Source: Sciurus carolinensis
Taxonomy: Eukaryota > Chordata > Mammalia > Rodentia > Sciuridae
Direction of reading: 5' to 3'
NCBI RefSeq assembly: GCF_902686445.1
Contig: NC_062214.1
Span: forward strand, 92,732,738-92,796,737
Length of the DNA stretch: 64,000 nt
Shown: positions 46,565-56,779 of the stretch, piece after piece
How the letters are laid out: each line of letters opens with the position of its first letter
How positions within the stretch are numbered: position 1 is the first letter of the stretch
Notes under the pieces: generated by a model
What the model was told of the DNA's origin: nothing
What the model saw: only the letters and a program-made list of their open reading frames with translations
Database searches by the model: none
Made by a program: the position numbers and the translations under genes

Positions 46565-46817
46565 AATGTGCTTTTTTTCTTTTCTTCCTTTTTCCTTTCC
46601 TTTCTTTCTTTTTCTTCTTTTCTTTGTCCTTTTTCTTTTTGGTACTGGGAATTGAAACCAGGGGTGTTCTAACACTGAGCCACATCCCCAGAGTTTTTAA
46701 TATTTTCATTTTGAGAGATGGTCTTGCTAAATTGCTGAGACTGGCCTCAAATTTGTGATCTTCCTGCCTCAGCCTCCTGAGTTGCTAAAATTGCAGGCAT
46801 GTACCTTGTGCTGGGCA
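46565..46817 (-). mobile_element. B1-dID dimeric SINE with long pyrimidine tail
   Basis: A C/T-rich stretch (46565-46635) grown from the antisense tail precedes the dID half ('tggtactgggaattgaaacc', 'ctgagccacatccccagag') and the B1 half ('gagatggtcttgctaaattg', 'ttcctgcctcagcctcctga'). Confidence 0.9.
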
Positions 46818-47245
46818 TGAATGCACCTTGTAAAATGGAATATTGCTGGATTCAAAATTCATTGAGGTGTCTTTGCTTTTTAATTAGTGAATTTAATTTG
46901 TTGTGATTACTAATACAGTTGGAATTATTTCTGCCATGCTAATTTGTGTTTTCTACTTAACAAGTTTTTTTCTTTGTTTATTCTACCTTCCCTTGATTTC
47001 TGGTGGATTTATTTATTTATTTACTTTTATATTTTATTTATTTTTATTTTTTGGTGGTACCACTGAAATTTAAATAGGCAGTTTTTAAAATATATTTTTT
47101 GTTAATTTTCATTTTATCGTAATTTCAGACCTATGAAATACTACAAATAGTACAAAGATTTCCAGAAGATCCTTCTTCATCTCCAGATGTTAACATCTTA
47201 CATAATCATAGTAAAATGATCAAAGCTAAGAAACTAACATTGTGC

Positions 47246-48665
47246 AGGAGACAGATGGCGGATTAGAGTGAGGCAGCATTTCTCCTAGCTTGGCTACCCA
47301 GAACTCAAGCAATGGAAATACTACTTCTCCCCAAGGCTTAGAGTGAAAATTCCTGAGACCAGGGGGCAATCTGCCCTAGCAGAACCAGAGACTATTCAAC
47401 TCATTAAACAGATCTCAAAACAAAACTCACCCTGAGTTTATCAGTCATTCTGGGAGAGCCAACCTAGGAGCAATCTTGGGATTGCAGCAGGGTGGAGCCA
47501 ACAGAGCCAAAGGAAACTGGAAACCCAGATCCATAAGTTTGTGGTTAGGTCTGCATGAGCCTGTCTGAGCCTAACAAGGACTTGACTGGGCCTAGCCAAC
47601 CCATGGAAAGTCAGAAACTGGGAGCATTTTGCCCAGAGGAACACAGGTTCGAGAGACTGGAGAGAACCTTGCTCTCCCCAGCCCTGTGAGTCCTTCAGCT
47701 TGCTCCGGGTGAAGGGGCCAGCTACAATAGGTCAGGAGGTTGGAAGGATGGGTGTGAGGACATGGGACTCTTGACTGGCCCAGCCAGGGAGTCTGGCACC
47801 CTCTGGGTTCCTGGGGCTCACTCAGGCTGGCACTTCCATAGATCCCAGCATCAGCTCAGTCTAAGGCTCCCTCCTTGGTCTGACACCCATTGGGCCCCTG
47901 GTCCCTGTGGCCCACTGTATCTGGCACCAGTCTGGCACTCGCCTTGGCTCTCTAGTCCCCAGTCCCTGACCCCCTGGTCCCAACCTGGCCCACTACTGGG
48001 TCTACTAGGCGCCCAACTTCATGGCCAGCCCATAACCCAGCCAGTCCCTGAGCCACCTAGCCCACCCAGCTCCATCTTTACTGCCTGGCCTGCCAGGGTG
48101 GGCCAGCTGGGCACTGCCTGGCCCAGCCAGCCACTTCATTTCCCAGCTATAGCCCAGCTTTTCTCATACGCCAGTCCCCTGCAAGACCCACCTGCCCCAG
48201 CCAGCAGCCTTGCCACCCAACCCGCAGCCCAACCTGTTCACACTAATCTCCCAAGAAGGGAAATTGGGAAGTCTTAAACCGCAACCTTCAACTCAGTGAG
48301 CAACACAATAAAAAGGAAGGACCTGACAACTCATGACCCATACTCCCACCCTTAGTTCATACTTCAGGAAGAAACAAGAAAATCAGGTGGGAACAGACAG
48401 CAAGCACTCATGCTCCTGACTCTTTTGTCTACCATAGAGGAAACAACTCCTTAACTTCTTAACTTTTCACAAAGATTTTTTCCTTTTTTTTTTTTGTTAC
48501 TTGTTTTGTTTTTGGTTTTATGTATTCGGTTTTTGTTTTATTTGAATGTGTACTGATTGATTCAAGACTCCTATACATCAATATAGTTTTTTCTCTCTCC
48601 TCATTTCTAGCCTTTTCTTTTTTTGAGGGTGTTGTTTTCTCATGCTCTATATTTTGAGGGTTAGG
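47246..48665 (+). mobile_element. L1 5'UTR, plus strand (upstream half of a split L1)
   Basis: Starts abruptly with 'ggagacagatggcggattag', closely resembling the conserved start of mammalian L1 5'UTRs (purine-rich with an 'agatggc' YY1-like box). It continues through a GC- and CCAGCC-rich region (47700-48250) and then a T-rich region. The 171-codon frame at 47762-48277 is Pro/Ser/Leu-rich and lies wholly in this 5'UTR. I see no evidence that it is a gene. The element stops at about 48665, where an oppositely oriented L1 3' end begins. It probably resumes at about 54.8 kb. Confidence 0.7.
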
Positions 48666-49054
48666 GTTGTTATTAATTTTTTAATTTTAAAAATTATTTA
48701 ATCTGTTCTAATTAGTTGTACATGACAGCAGAATGCATTTATACATTTTGATAGATCATATATAAATGCAGTATAATTTTTCAGTTTTCTGATTATACAT
48801 ATTGTAGGATCACATTGGTCATGCACTCATATATGTACATGAGGTAATAATCTCGGATTCACTTTACTATTCTTCCTATCTCCATACCCCTTCTCCTTCC
48901 TTCAGTCCCCTCTACCTAATATAGAGTAACTCTATTCTTCCCTATCCTGTCCCTTCTTATTGTGAATTAGTATTCACATATCAAAGAAAAAAATTCAGCC
49001 TTTGGTTTTTTGGGTTTGGTTTATCTTAGCATGATATTCTCCATTTTCATCCAT

Positions 49055-50122
49055 TTACTGGCAAATGCCATAATTCCATTCTTCTTTAAAGCTGAGTAAT
49101 ATTCCATTGTATATATACCACATTTTCTTTATCCATTCATCTGTTGAAGGGCTCCTAGGTTGGGTCCATAGTTTAACTATTGTGAATTGAGTTGCTATAA
49201 ACATTGATGTGGCTGCATCACTGTAGTATGTTGACTTTAAGTCCTTTGAGTATGAACCGAGAAGTGGAATAACTGGGTCAAATGGTGGTTTCATTTCAAG
49301 AATTTGGAGGAATCTCCATACTGCTTTCCATAATTGTTGCACCAATTTGCATTCCCACCAGTATTGTATGAGAGTATGTTTTTTCCCCACATCCTCACCA
49401 ACATTTATTGTTGCTTGTATTCTTGATAATTGCCATTCTGACTGGAGTGAGATGAACTCTTAGAGTAGTTTTGATTTATGTTTCTCTAATTGCTAGAGAT
49501 ATTGAACATTTTTTTATATATTTGTTGATCGATCATATTTCTTCCATGAAGTGTCTTTTCAGTTCCTTAGCCCATTTATTGATTGGGTTATTTGTATTTT
49601 TGGTGTTAATTTTTTGGGTTCTTTATATATCCTAGAGATTAATGCTTTATCTGAAGTGCATGTGGTAAAGATCTTCTCCCAATCTGTAGGCTCTCTCTTC
49701 ACATTATTGATTGTTTCCATTGCTGAGAAGAAGCCTTTTGGTTTGAATCCATCCCATTTATTGATTCTTGATTTTACTTCTTGTGCTTTAGGAATCTTAT
49801 TGAAGAAGTCAGGTCCTAGGCTGACATGGTGAAGATTTGGGCGTACTTTTTCTTCTAGTAGGTGCAGGGTCTCTGTTCTAGTGCCTAAATCTTTGATCCA
49901 CTTTGAGTAGAGTTTCATGAAGGATAAGAGATAAAGGTTTAATTTCATTTTGTTACATGTTGCTTTCCATTTTCCCCAGCACCATTTGTTGAATAGGCTG
50001 TCTTTTCTCCAGTGAATATTTTTGGCACCTTTGTCTAGTATGAGATAACTGTATTTATGAGGTTTGTCTCTGTCTTCTACTCTGTACCATTGGTTTACAT
50101 GTCTGTTTTGGTGCCAATACAA
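49055..50122 (-). pseudogene. L1 ORF2 C-terminal region remnant
   Basis: Two frames in succession (50122-49559, then 49390-49055) translate to the C-terminal third of L1 ORF2. Motifs include NKWDGFKPKGFF, WEKIFTTCTSDKALISRIY and the cysteine-region phrase YWWECKLVQQLW, followed by PFDPVIPLLG and DEWIKKMWYIYNG near the end. In intact L1 this region helps ORF2 protein bind RNA. It is split by a frameshift between about 49390 and 49559, and ORF2 as a whole is interrupted many times, so no active protein is expected. Confidence 0.88.
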
Positions 50123-50484
50123 TGCTGTTTTATTTTTATAGCTCTTCTAGTACAGTTTGAGATCTGGTATTGTGATGCCTCCTGCTTCACTTTTCTTGCT
50201 AAGGATTGCTTTGGCTATTCTGGGTCTCTTATTTTTCCAAATGAATTTCATGATTGCTTTTTTCTAGTTCTATGAAGAGTGTGTTTGGTATTTTAATAGG
50301 AATTGCATTAAATTTGTATAACACTTTCAGTAGTATGACCATTTTGACAATATTAATTCTGCCTAGTCAGGAGCACGGGAGATCTTTCAATCTTCTAAAT
50401 CTTCTTAAATTTCTTTCTTTAGTGTTCTGTAGTTTTCATCGTAGAGGTCTTTCACCTCTTTTGTTAGATTGATTCCCAAGTATG

Positions 50485-51400
50485 TTATTTTTTTGAGGCT
50501 ATTGTGAATGAAGTGGTTTTCCTAATTTCTCTTGCAGTGGATTTGTCACTTATGTATAGAAACACATTTGATTTATGGGTATTGATTTTATATTCTACTA
50601 CTTTGCTGGATTCATTTATGAATTCTAGAAGTTTTTTGGTGTAAGTTTTTGGATCTTCTAAATATAGAATCAAGTCGTTGGCAGGTAGTGATAGTTTGAA
50701 TTCTTGTTTTCCTATTTGTATCCCTTTAATTTCTTTCTTCTGTCTAATTACTCTGGCTAGAGTTTTAAGGACGATGTTGAATAGAAATGGTGAAAGAGGA
50801 CATCCCTGTCTTGTTCCAGTTTTTAGAGGGAATACTTTAAATTTTTCTCCATTTAGAATGATGTTGGCTTTGGGCTTAGCATAGACAGCTTTTACAATGT
50901 TGAGGTATGTCCCACTATCCCTAGTTTTTCTAGTGTTTTAAACATGAAGGGCTATTGTATTTTGTCAAATGCTTTTTCTGCATCTATTGAGATGATCATA
51001 TGATTCTTGTTTTTAAGTCTATTGATATAATGAATTATGTTTATTGTTTTCCATATATTGAATCAACATTGCATTCCTGGGATGAACCCCACTTGATAGT
51101 GTCACACTATCTTTTTAAATATGTTTTTGTATGCTATTTGCCAGAATTTTGTTAAGAATTTTTGTATCTATGTTCATCAGGTCTATTGGTCTGAAGTTTT
51201 CTTTCCTTGACGTGTCTTTGTCTGGTTTTGGTATCAGGGTGATATTAGCCTTACAGAATGAGTTTGGAAGGGTTCCCTCCTTTTATTTCATGGAACACTT
51301 TGAGGAGTATTGATATTAGTTCCTCTTTGAAGATCATGTAGAACTTGGCTGAGAATCTGTCTGGTCCTGGGCTTTTCTTAATTGGTAGGCTTTTGGTGAT
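50485..51400 (-). pseudogene. L1 ORF2 reverse transcriptase region remnant
   Basis: The frame at 50673-50485 reads [19 protein letters not shown], the segment just after the catalytic box of L1 reverse transcriptase. Immediately upstream, at 50685-50674, the codons read P-A-N-D where active L1s have F-A-D-D: an aspartate needed for metal binding is Asn and the Phe is Pro. Together with multiple stops, this means the polymerase is dead. Plus-strand frames here (for example 50678-50884, 51131-51313) are antisense shadows. Confidence 0.85.
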
Positions 51401-52152
51401 GTTTTCTATTTCATTACTTGAAAGTGTTCTGTTTAAATTGTGTGTGACCTGATTCAGTTTAGGTAGGTCATATGTCTCTAGAAATTTGTCAATTTCTTCA
51501 ATATTTTCTATTTTATTAGAGTATAAATTTTTAAATAGTTTCTAATTATCCTCTGTTTTTCAGTTGTGTCCATTATGATATTTGCTTTTTCATCATGTAT
51601 TTTAGTAATTTGGGGTTTCTCTCTTTTTCTCTTCATTAATGATTTTTTTTCAAAGAACCAAGTTTTTGTTTTGACAACTTTTTCAATTGTTTCCTTTGTT
51701 TCAACGTCATTGATTTCAATTCTGATTTTAATTATTTCCTGTCTTCTATTGTTTTGGGGTTGATTTGTTCTTCTTTTTCAAGGGCTTTGAGATATAATGT
51801 TAGGTCATTTATTTGTTGACTTTTTATTCTTTTAATAAATAAGCCCAATGAAATGAACTTTCCTCTTAGTACTGCCTTCATAGCGTTCCAGAGGTTTTGG
51901 CATGTTGTATCGGTATTCTCATTTACCTCTAAGTATTTTTTTTTTCATCCTTTATTTCTTCTACTATCCATTCATCATTCAATAGTGTATTATTTAGTCT
52001 CCATGTATTACAGTAGCTTCTATTTTTTATTTTACTGTTGATTTCTAATTTCAGTCCAGTATGATGTGATAGAATGCAGATATTATCTCCATTTTTTTGT
52101 GTTTATTAAGAGTTGCTTTGTGGCATATGATATGATCTATTTTAGAGAAGGA

Positions 52153-52740
52153 TCAATGTGCTGCTGAGAAAAAACTGTATCTGCTCATTGATGAATTAAA
52201 TATTCTACATATGTCTGTTAACTTTAAATTATTGATTGTATTATTTTGTTCTATAGTTTCTTTATTTAGTTTTTGTTTAGAAGATCTCTCCAGTAATGAG
52301 AAAGGTGTGTTAAAGTCACCTAGTATTATTGTGTTATGGTCTATTTGATTCTTGATATTGAGAAGGATTTGTTTGATGTACATAGATGCTCCATTGTTTG
52401 GGGCATAAATATATACAATTGTTATGTCTTGCTGCTGTATAATTTCCTTCAGTCCCTTCAGTTTCCTTCTTTGTCCCTTCTGATTAACTTGGCTTAAAGT
52501 CCACTTTATCTGATATCAGGATGGAAATCCCTGCTTGTTTACACAATCCATATGAGTGATATGTTTTTTCCCCATCCTTTCACCTTCAGTCTGTGAATGT
52601 CTTTGCCTATGAGGTGAGTCTGCTGGAGACAGCATACTGTTGGGTCTTGTTTTTTAATCCAATCTGCAAGTCTGTTTTTCGATTGATGAGTTTAGGTCAT
52701 TAACATTCAGGTTATTATTGAGATATGATTTGTATTCCTG
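52153..52740 (-). pseudogene. L1 ORF2 endonuclease region remnant
   Basis: The frame at 52383-52153 translates to the C-terminal part of the apurinic-like endonuclease. It has IILGDFNTPFS (with the conserved G-D-F-N catalytic motif) and ends RYSFFSAAH (with the conserved S-x-H histidine). The D, N and final H are present in this piece. Upstream parts to about 52740 are out of frame but resemble the N-terminal portion. In active L1s this domain nicks T-rich DNA to start insertion. Confidence 0.85.
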
Positions 52741-53189
52741 GTCATTTTGGTTTATTTCTGGCTTTTAATTTGATTTAGTTTCCCCTTTGACTATTCCTTT
52801 AGTGTAGTTCCTCCCTTTGCTGGTTTTCACTTTTTTTTTTTTTTTTCATTTCATCCTCATGAAATATTTTGTTGAGAATGTTCTTTAGTTCATGTTTTCT
52901 AATTGTGAATTCTTTTAACTTTTGTTAATCATGGAAGGTTTTTATTTCATCTTCAAATCTGAAACTTAATTTTGCTGGATATAAAATTCTTGGTTGGTAT
53001 CCATTTTCTTTTAGAGGTTGAAATATGTTGTTCCATGACCTACTACTAGCTATGAGGGTCTGGGTTGAGAAATCAGTTGAGATTCGAATTGGTTTTCCCC
53101 TATATCTAATTTGCTTTTTTTCTCTCATGACCTTTAAGATTTTATTCTTATAAAATTCTATATTTGTTTTTCTATTTCATTCTTTAGGT

Positions 53190-53900
53190 TCAGAAATTTT
53201 CTGATATTATGTCATTGAAAAGATTGTGCATTCCTTTGATTTGTATCTCTGCTCCTTCTTCTATCCCGATAACTTTTAAATTTGATCTTTTCATGTTATC
53301 CTGTAATTCTTGGAAGTTCTGTTCATGGGTTCTTACCATTTTCTCTGAAATAATGAAATATATTGAAAACTTTATTTTCAATATGAAATATTTTGCCTTC
53401 ATTGTCTGAGGTGCTTTTTTTCTAAATGATCTGTTGGTGATGCTTTCCATTGAATTTATAATTTGGTTTATTGATTACTTCATTTTGAGGATTTCTTTTT
53501 GTTTTTCTTTTTTCACAGTCTCTAACTCATAATTCAAGTGATCTTTCACATCCTATGTGTTCTCCTTGATTTCACTCTTTATACCATCCTTTACTTCACA
53601 TGTCATTTTAACTATGTACATTCTAAACTACTTCTTGGACATTGCTTCTGTGTTGTCAGTGGATTCTCTTATTGGGGCATCTTGGTTTGTTGGGGGCACT
53701 TTGTTCCCTTGTTTTTTCATATTGCTTTTGTGTTTCCCATCTAGTTGTATGGATCTGAAGCAGTACAAATTCTATCCTATAGACCTATATTGTCCCTGAA
53801 GATTTCCAGCATTCCACTTTGAAAAGGGAGACCAATATCAACAGCACTTTGTGCAAACAATGTACAGCCTCAAATCTAATAGCTCCCACCAAGGCATCCA
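53190..53900 (-). pseudogene. L1 ORF1 remnant
   Basis: The frame at 53450-53190 contains HEQNFQELQDNMKRSNLKVI, followed by GIEEGAE and HNLFNDIISENF. This is the start of the RNA-binding (RRM-like) domain of L1 ORF1p after its coiled coil. The upstream part, toward 53900, is frameshifted. In intact elements ORF1p coats L1 RNA as a trimer. Confidence 0.82.
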
Positions 53901-54544
53901 CTACCCTCTTACTATAAACAGCAATGATAAGTTCAATCACTGTCCACAGTATAAACTGAAAATTTGCCAAAAGGATTTATAGCCTCAAATAGTGGACAAA
54001 AAGAGAACATAAGTAGTGTAGGACATGATGTTCATGAGGGAGAAAGAGTGAAACCAGAAGCAAAAATCCACAGGAAGAGTGAAAGAGGAACCAACAGAAA
54101 CTGGCTATTAGGTGGAGAAAAGGTAGAAAGGGAATCCTGGAAAACAGATAAGCAAGAGAAAGAATACATATAAAGAGGAAAAAATTAAAAATATAAGAAT
54201 ATACAGCAGAACTGTAAAACACCATACATGTATCATCATCCTTAATAAACTGATGCATGAAAAACACCCTGCTCCAAATATGGTGGAGAGAAGAAAAAAA
54301 TAAAAATAAATCTCAGTGGAAAATTGAACAACTGTCTGCCAGTGTCTGAAAGCTTCTCAGCCCTGTGTTTGACTTCCCACAAGACTATCTTGTCCAGCTT
54401 GGCCCTGGCAGACCCATTCACTCTCCTACCAATCTGGGCCCACATGCCCTGGGTTCCATCACGTTGCCATCCCAAGATCTCAATGCCACTGGAATTTGGA
54501 GAGAGACCACCAAGGATGAACAATTCTGAGAAACAGTAACTAGA

Positions 54545-55130
54545 TGGCAGCAACAAACACTCCCAGGTTGAAGACCCCAAGTGCAGTCAAACCCATTGGC
54601 ACCCCGACACTGAACCCCCAGGTCCTGGCCAGTGTCTCCAGACAGGAGTGACTGTGCCCCAAGGTGGCGGTAGCAGCAAACCTACTGGCACTCCAAACCC
54701 CAGGTTCTGGCCAGCATCTCAAAATGGATGCAGCTATGTGCAACCAAACCTGGAGTCTCCCTGGCAGTAGACCTCTGGGCAGTGGTGGAAGTGGTTAGTG
54801 GCGGGTGTAGGTGGCAGCAGGGGGAGGGTCAGTGGCAGCAGTGGCATTGGCGACTGTGGTTGTAGCTTCAGCAGCACTCAGAGAGAAGACCTTCAGGTGA
54901 TCTCTGGGGAGCGACAGTGGCTTTGGTGGCAGTGCCGTCAGCGGCAGCAGCAGTGTAAATGGCAGCTGCACTGGAGAAAGGACCTCCAGGCGTCCAGGGC
55001 AGTGTCGAGGGCAGTAGACCTCCGGGCATCTGCAACAGCATAGACAGCAGCAGCAGTGGCCCTCCTGGAGGGAAGACCACCAGGCAATGTGAGGAGTATC
55101 TGTGGTAGCAGAGGGTTGGTGTTTTGATTA
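54545..55130. mobile_element. Head-to-head L1 5'UTR junction, GC/CAG-rich
   Basis: A GC-richer block dominated by CAG, GGC and GGT triplets ('ggcggcagcagcagtg'-type text) and repeated phrases such as 'accccaggtcctggccag'/'accccaggttctggccag' and 'gtagacctctgggcag'/'gtagacctccgggcat'. It lies between an ORF1 remnant on the minus strand (left) and one on the plus strand (right). It is best read as the meeting of two L1 5'UTRs, partly made of degenerate tandem units. Several Ala/Ser/Gly-rich frames here (54798-55043, 54868-55134) are triplet-repeat artefacts. Confidence 0.6.
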
Positions 55131-56160
55131 GCATATTTTGATTTTGCTTTATATGGTCTTTGCCACTTCTTGCTCTCCCTTGTCTCCCTCTTTTGCAGAT
55201 CCCAAAATTCCATTCTCTCTTTCCCCCTTTTATATTTTTGTTTTTTCTTCCACTTTCTCACTAATAAGTTACAACTTACCATATCCTAAGTTACGACTGC
55301 ATCTGTCCTATTCACCCTTTGAAATTGTGAACACTTTTCTACCCTCCTGTCTCTTCTTCTTTCCTCATACTCAACTCTATCCTTAACATCTTTTAATACT
55401 TTTTGATGTATATAAAATCTGCCCCTAACACCAATGTCACAGCAATAATTCATATGGCAGAAATGATAGACAATACTTATGGTTTGATTTTAAGCCAAAC
55501 ATAATTCATGATTATTTGTTGTTTTTACTGATGGAAAGTACTGATCCTACTATTTCTACATATCATACCAATTAACACTATAGATATCAAAACAGGAACT
55601 AAGTACCTGGTCTACTGCTGTACAGTGTTTGCATGGATGGATTGTTGCTATCCTTGGGCTCCCCTCCCCCGCAATCTGTGAGGTACTAGTATCATAGAGG
55701 GACACTATAAACTTGTAAGGTAGAAACTCTTCAGATCCATCCAGATCGACGGCTAGACACATAAACAGTATGAAAAAGCAAGGGAACAAACCATCCCAAA
55801 AAACACAGAATACCTCAACAATAGACTCCTTTGACACCACAGTGGAGGAAATGTCAAGATGGAATTCAGAAAGTTCCTGGTTAAACGGATCTATGAGGTA
55901 GAAGATGACATAAGAAATGAAATCAGAGAGAAAATACAAGTGAAAGAGTATTTCAGTAAGGAGATAGTGATCCTGAAGAAGAATCCTTTGGAAATCTTTG
56001 AAATGAAGGAATCAATAAACCAAATTAAAAATTCATTGGAAAGCATCACCAGCAGACTAGACCACTTGGAAGACAGAGTTTTAGGCAATGAAGACAAAAT
56101 ATATAATCTTGAAAATCAAGTTAACTACAGAGAAACTGAAAAGTTACCATATTTTTCCTT
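55131..56160 (+). mobile_element. L1 5'UTR and ORF1 start, plus strand (downstream half of split L1)
   Basis: The plus-strand frame 55859-56170 contains ESINQIKNSLESITSRLDHL followed by EDRVLGNEDKIYNLENQ, a heptad-rich coiled coil typical of L1 ORF1p. The preceding sequence (55440-55860) is the reverse complement, with divergence, of the region beyond ORF1 on the minus-strand L1 (53640-53960). Shared words include 'ggatctgaag' and 'gtacagc'. The element is cut off near 56160 before the RNA-binding domain. It is probably the continuation of the 47246-48665 L1. Confidence 0.75.
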
Positions 56161-56169
56161 TTGTAATTG

Positions 56170-56775
56170 AGGTATTTCTTATTGGGAGACAGTTTGAGAC
56201 GTGTAAACATCTTGATTTTTATTATCAGACTCATTAATTTAAGCATTCATTGATTATTGCCTGCAACATGTACTGTTGTAGTTTAAAAAATTGTGACATT
56301 TTATTTTGATATTTTCTTTTATACTTATTAATTGACATATACTATAAAGAAGAGCAACTCCTTTTCTACATTTACTTATTCAAAATTTGATTCCTATTCT
56401 TATGCCCTCATGTTTTCTATGATCTATTACTATTATGGATCATAGTCCATTACTGTTATGATTTATATTTTTGCTGAAAATGTCTCAGATTTGGCTATTT
56501 GGAGTTTTTCAAGTTAATTTCTGTGTCCTTTGGACATACCCCCATCATGGTTTGAGTACATTCTTACTCAATGGCAATGCAAGATGTTCCAGGCTTATCT
56601 TTTATTATTTCTGCTGAAGCACAGAAATATTTATTCAGAGTTCTAGTTCATTTAACTGGAGACCAGATGTAGAAACAAAAATCTGGCTTCTAGGTGTACT
56701 CTTTGCTAGTGTGGTATCATTGCTTCCAGGTCCTCTTAGTTGACAAAAGTGAAAAGTCAAGCTGTGTCATCTCAT
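56170..56775. other. AT-rich DNA, no clear feature
   Basis: Probably older LINE-derived sequence, but I cannot place it. Confidence 0.35.
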
Positions 56776-56779
56776 GAAG

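Larger units (their letters stand above)
43930..47245 (-). repeat. Ancient L1, collinear 3'UTR to endonuclease region
   Basis: Antisense old-L1 text runs in order. 43930-44260 is 3'UTR-like ('ttattctgtgttgctgcaat'). 44400-45050 is ORF2-like ('ttatactatgaccagcactg', 'actagcaaatatcttctcac'). 45120-45990 is reverse-transcriptase-region-like. About 46840-47000 resembles the ORF2 5' part, and 47090-47245 another L1 fragment ('ttaacatcttacataatcat'). It is interrupted by SINEs and an LTR-like segment. Frames are destroyed throughout. Boundaries are approximate. Confidence 0.6.
48670..54540 (-). mobile_element. Nearly complete L1, minus strand (dead)
   Basis: Right to left this reads as one L1. ORF1 remnant is at about 53190-53900, the ORF2 endonuclease region at about 52100-52700, reverse transcriptase at about 50250-51500, and the ORF2 C-terminal part at 49055-50120. 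The 3'UTR and A-rich tail lie at about 48670-49050. The sequence to about 54540 is probably its 5'UTR. ORF2 and ORF1 are broken into many short frames by stops and frameshifts. The right boundary is uncertain; it could extend to about 54800. Confidence 0.85.

Noticed and set aside
47762..48277. 171-codon Pro/Ser/Leu-rich frame
   Set aside because: Lies in the GC-rich part of an L1 5'UTR; no L1 protein is encoded there and no other family is recognised.
54798..55282. Ala/Ser/Gly-rich frames on both strands
   Set aside because: Products of CAG/GGC triplet-rich sequence in L1 5'UTRs.
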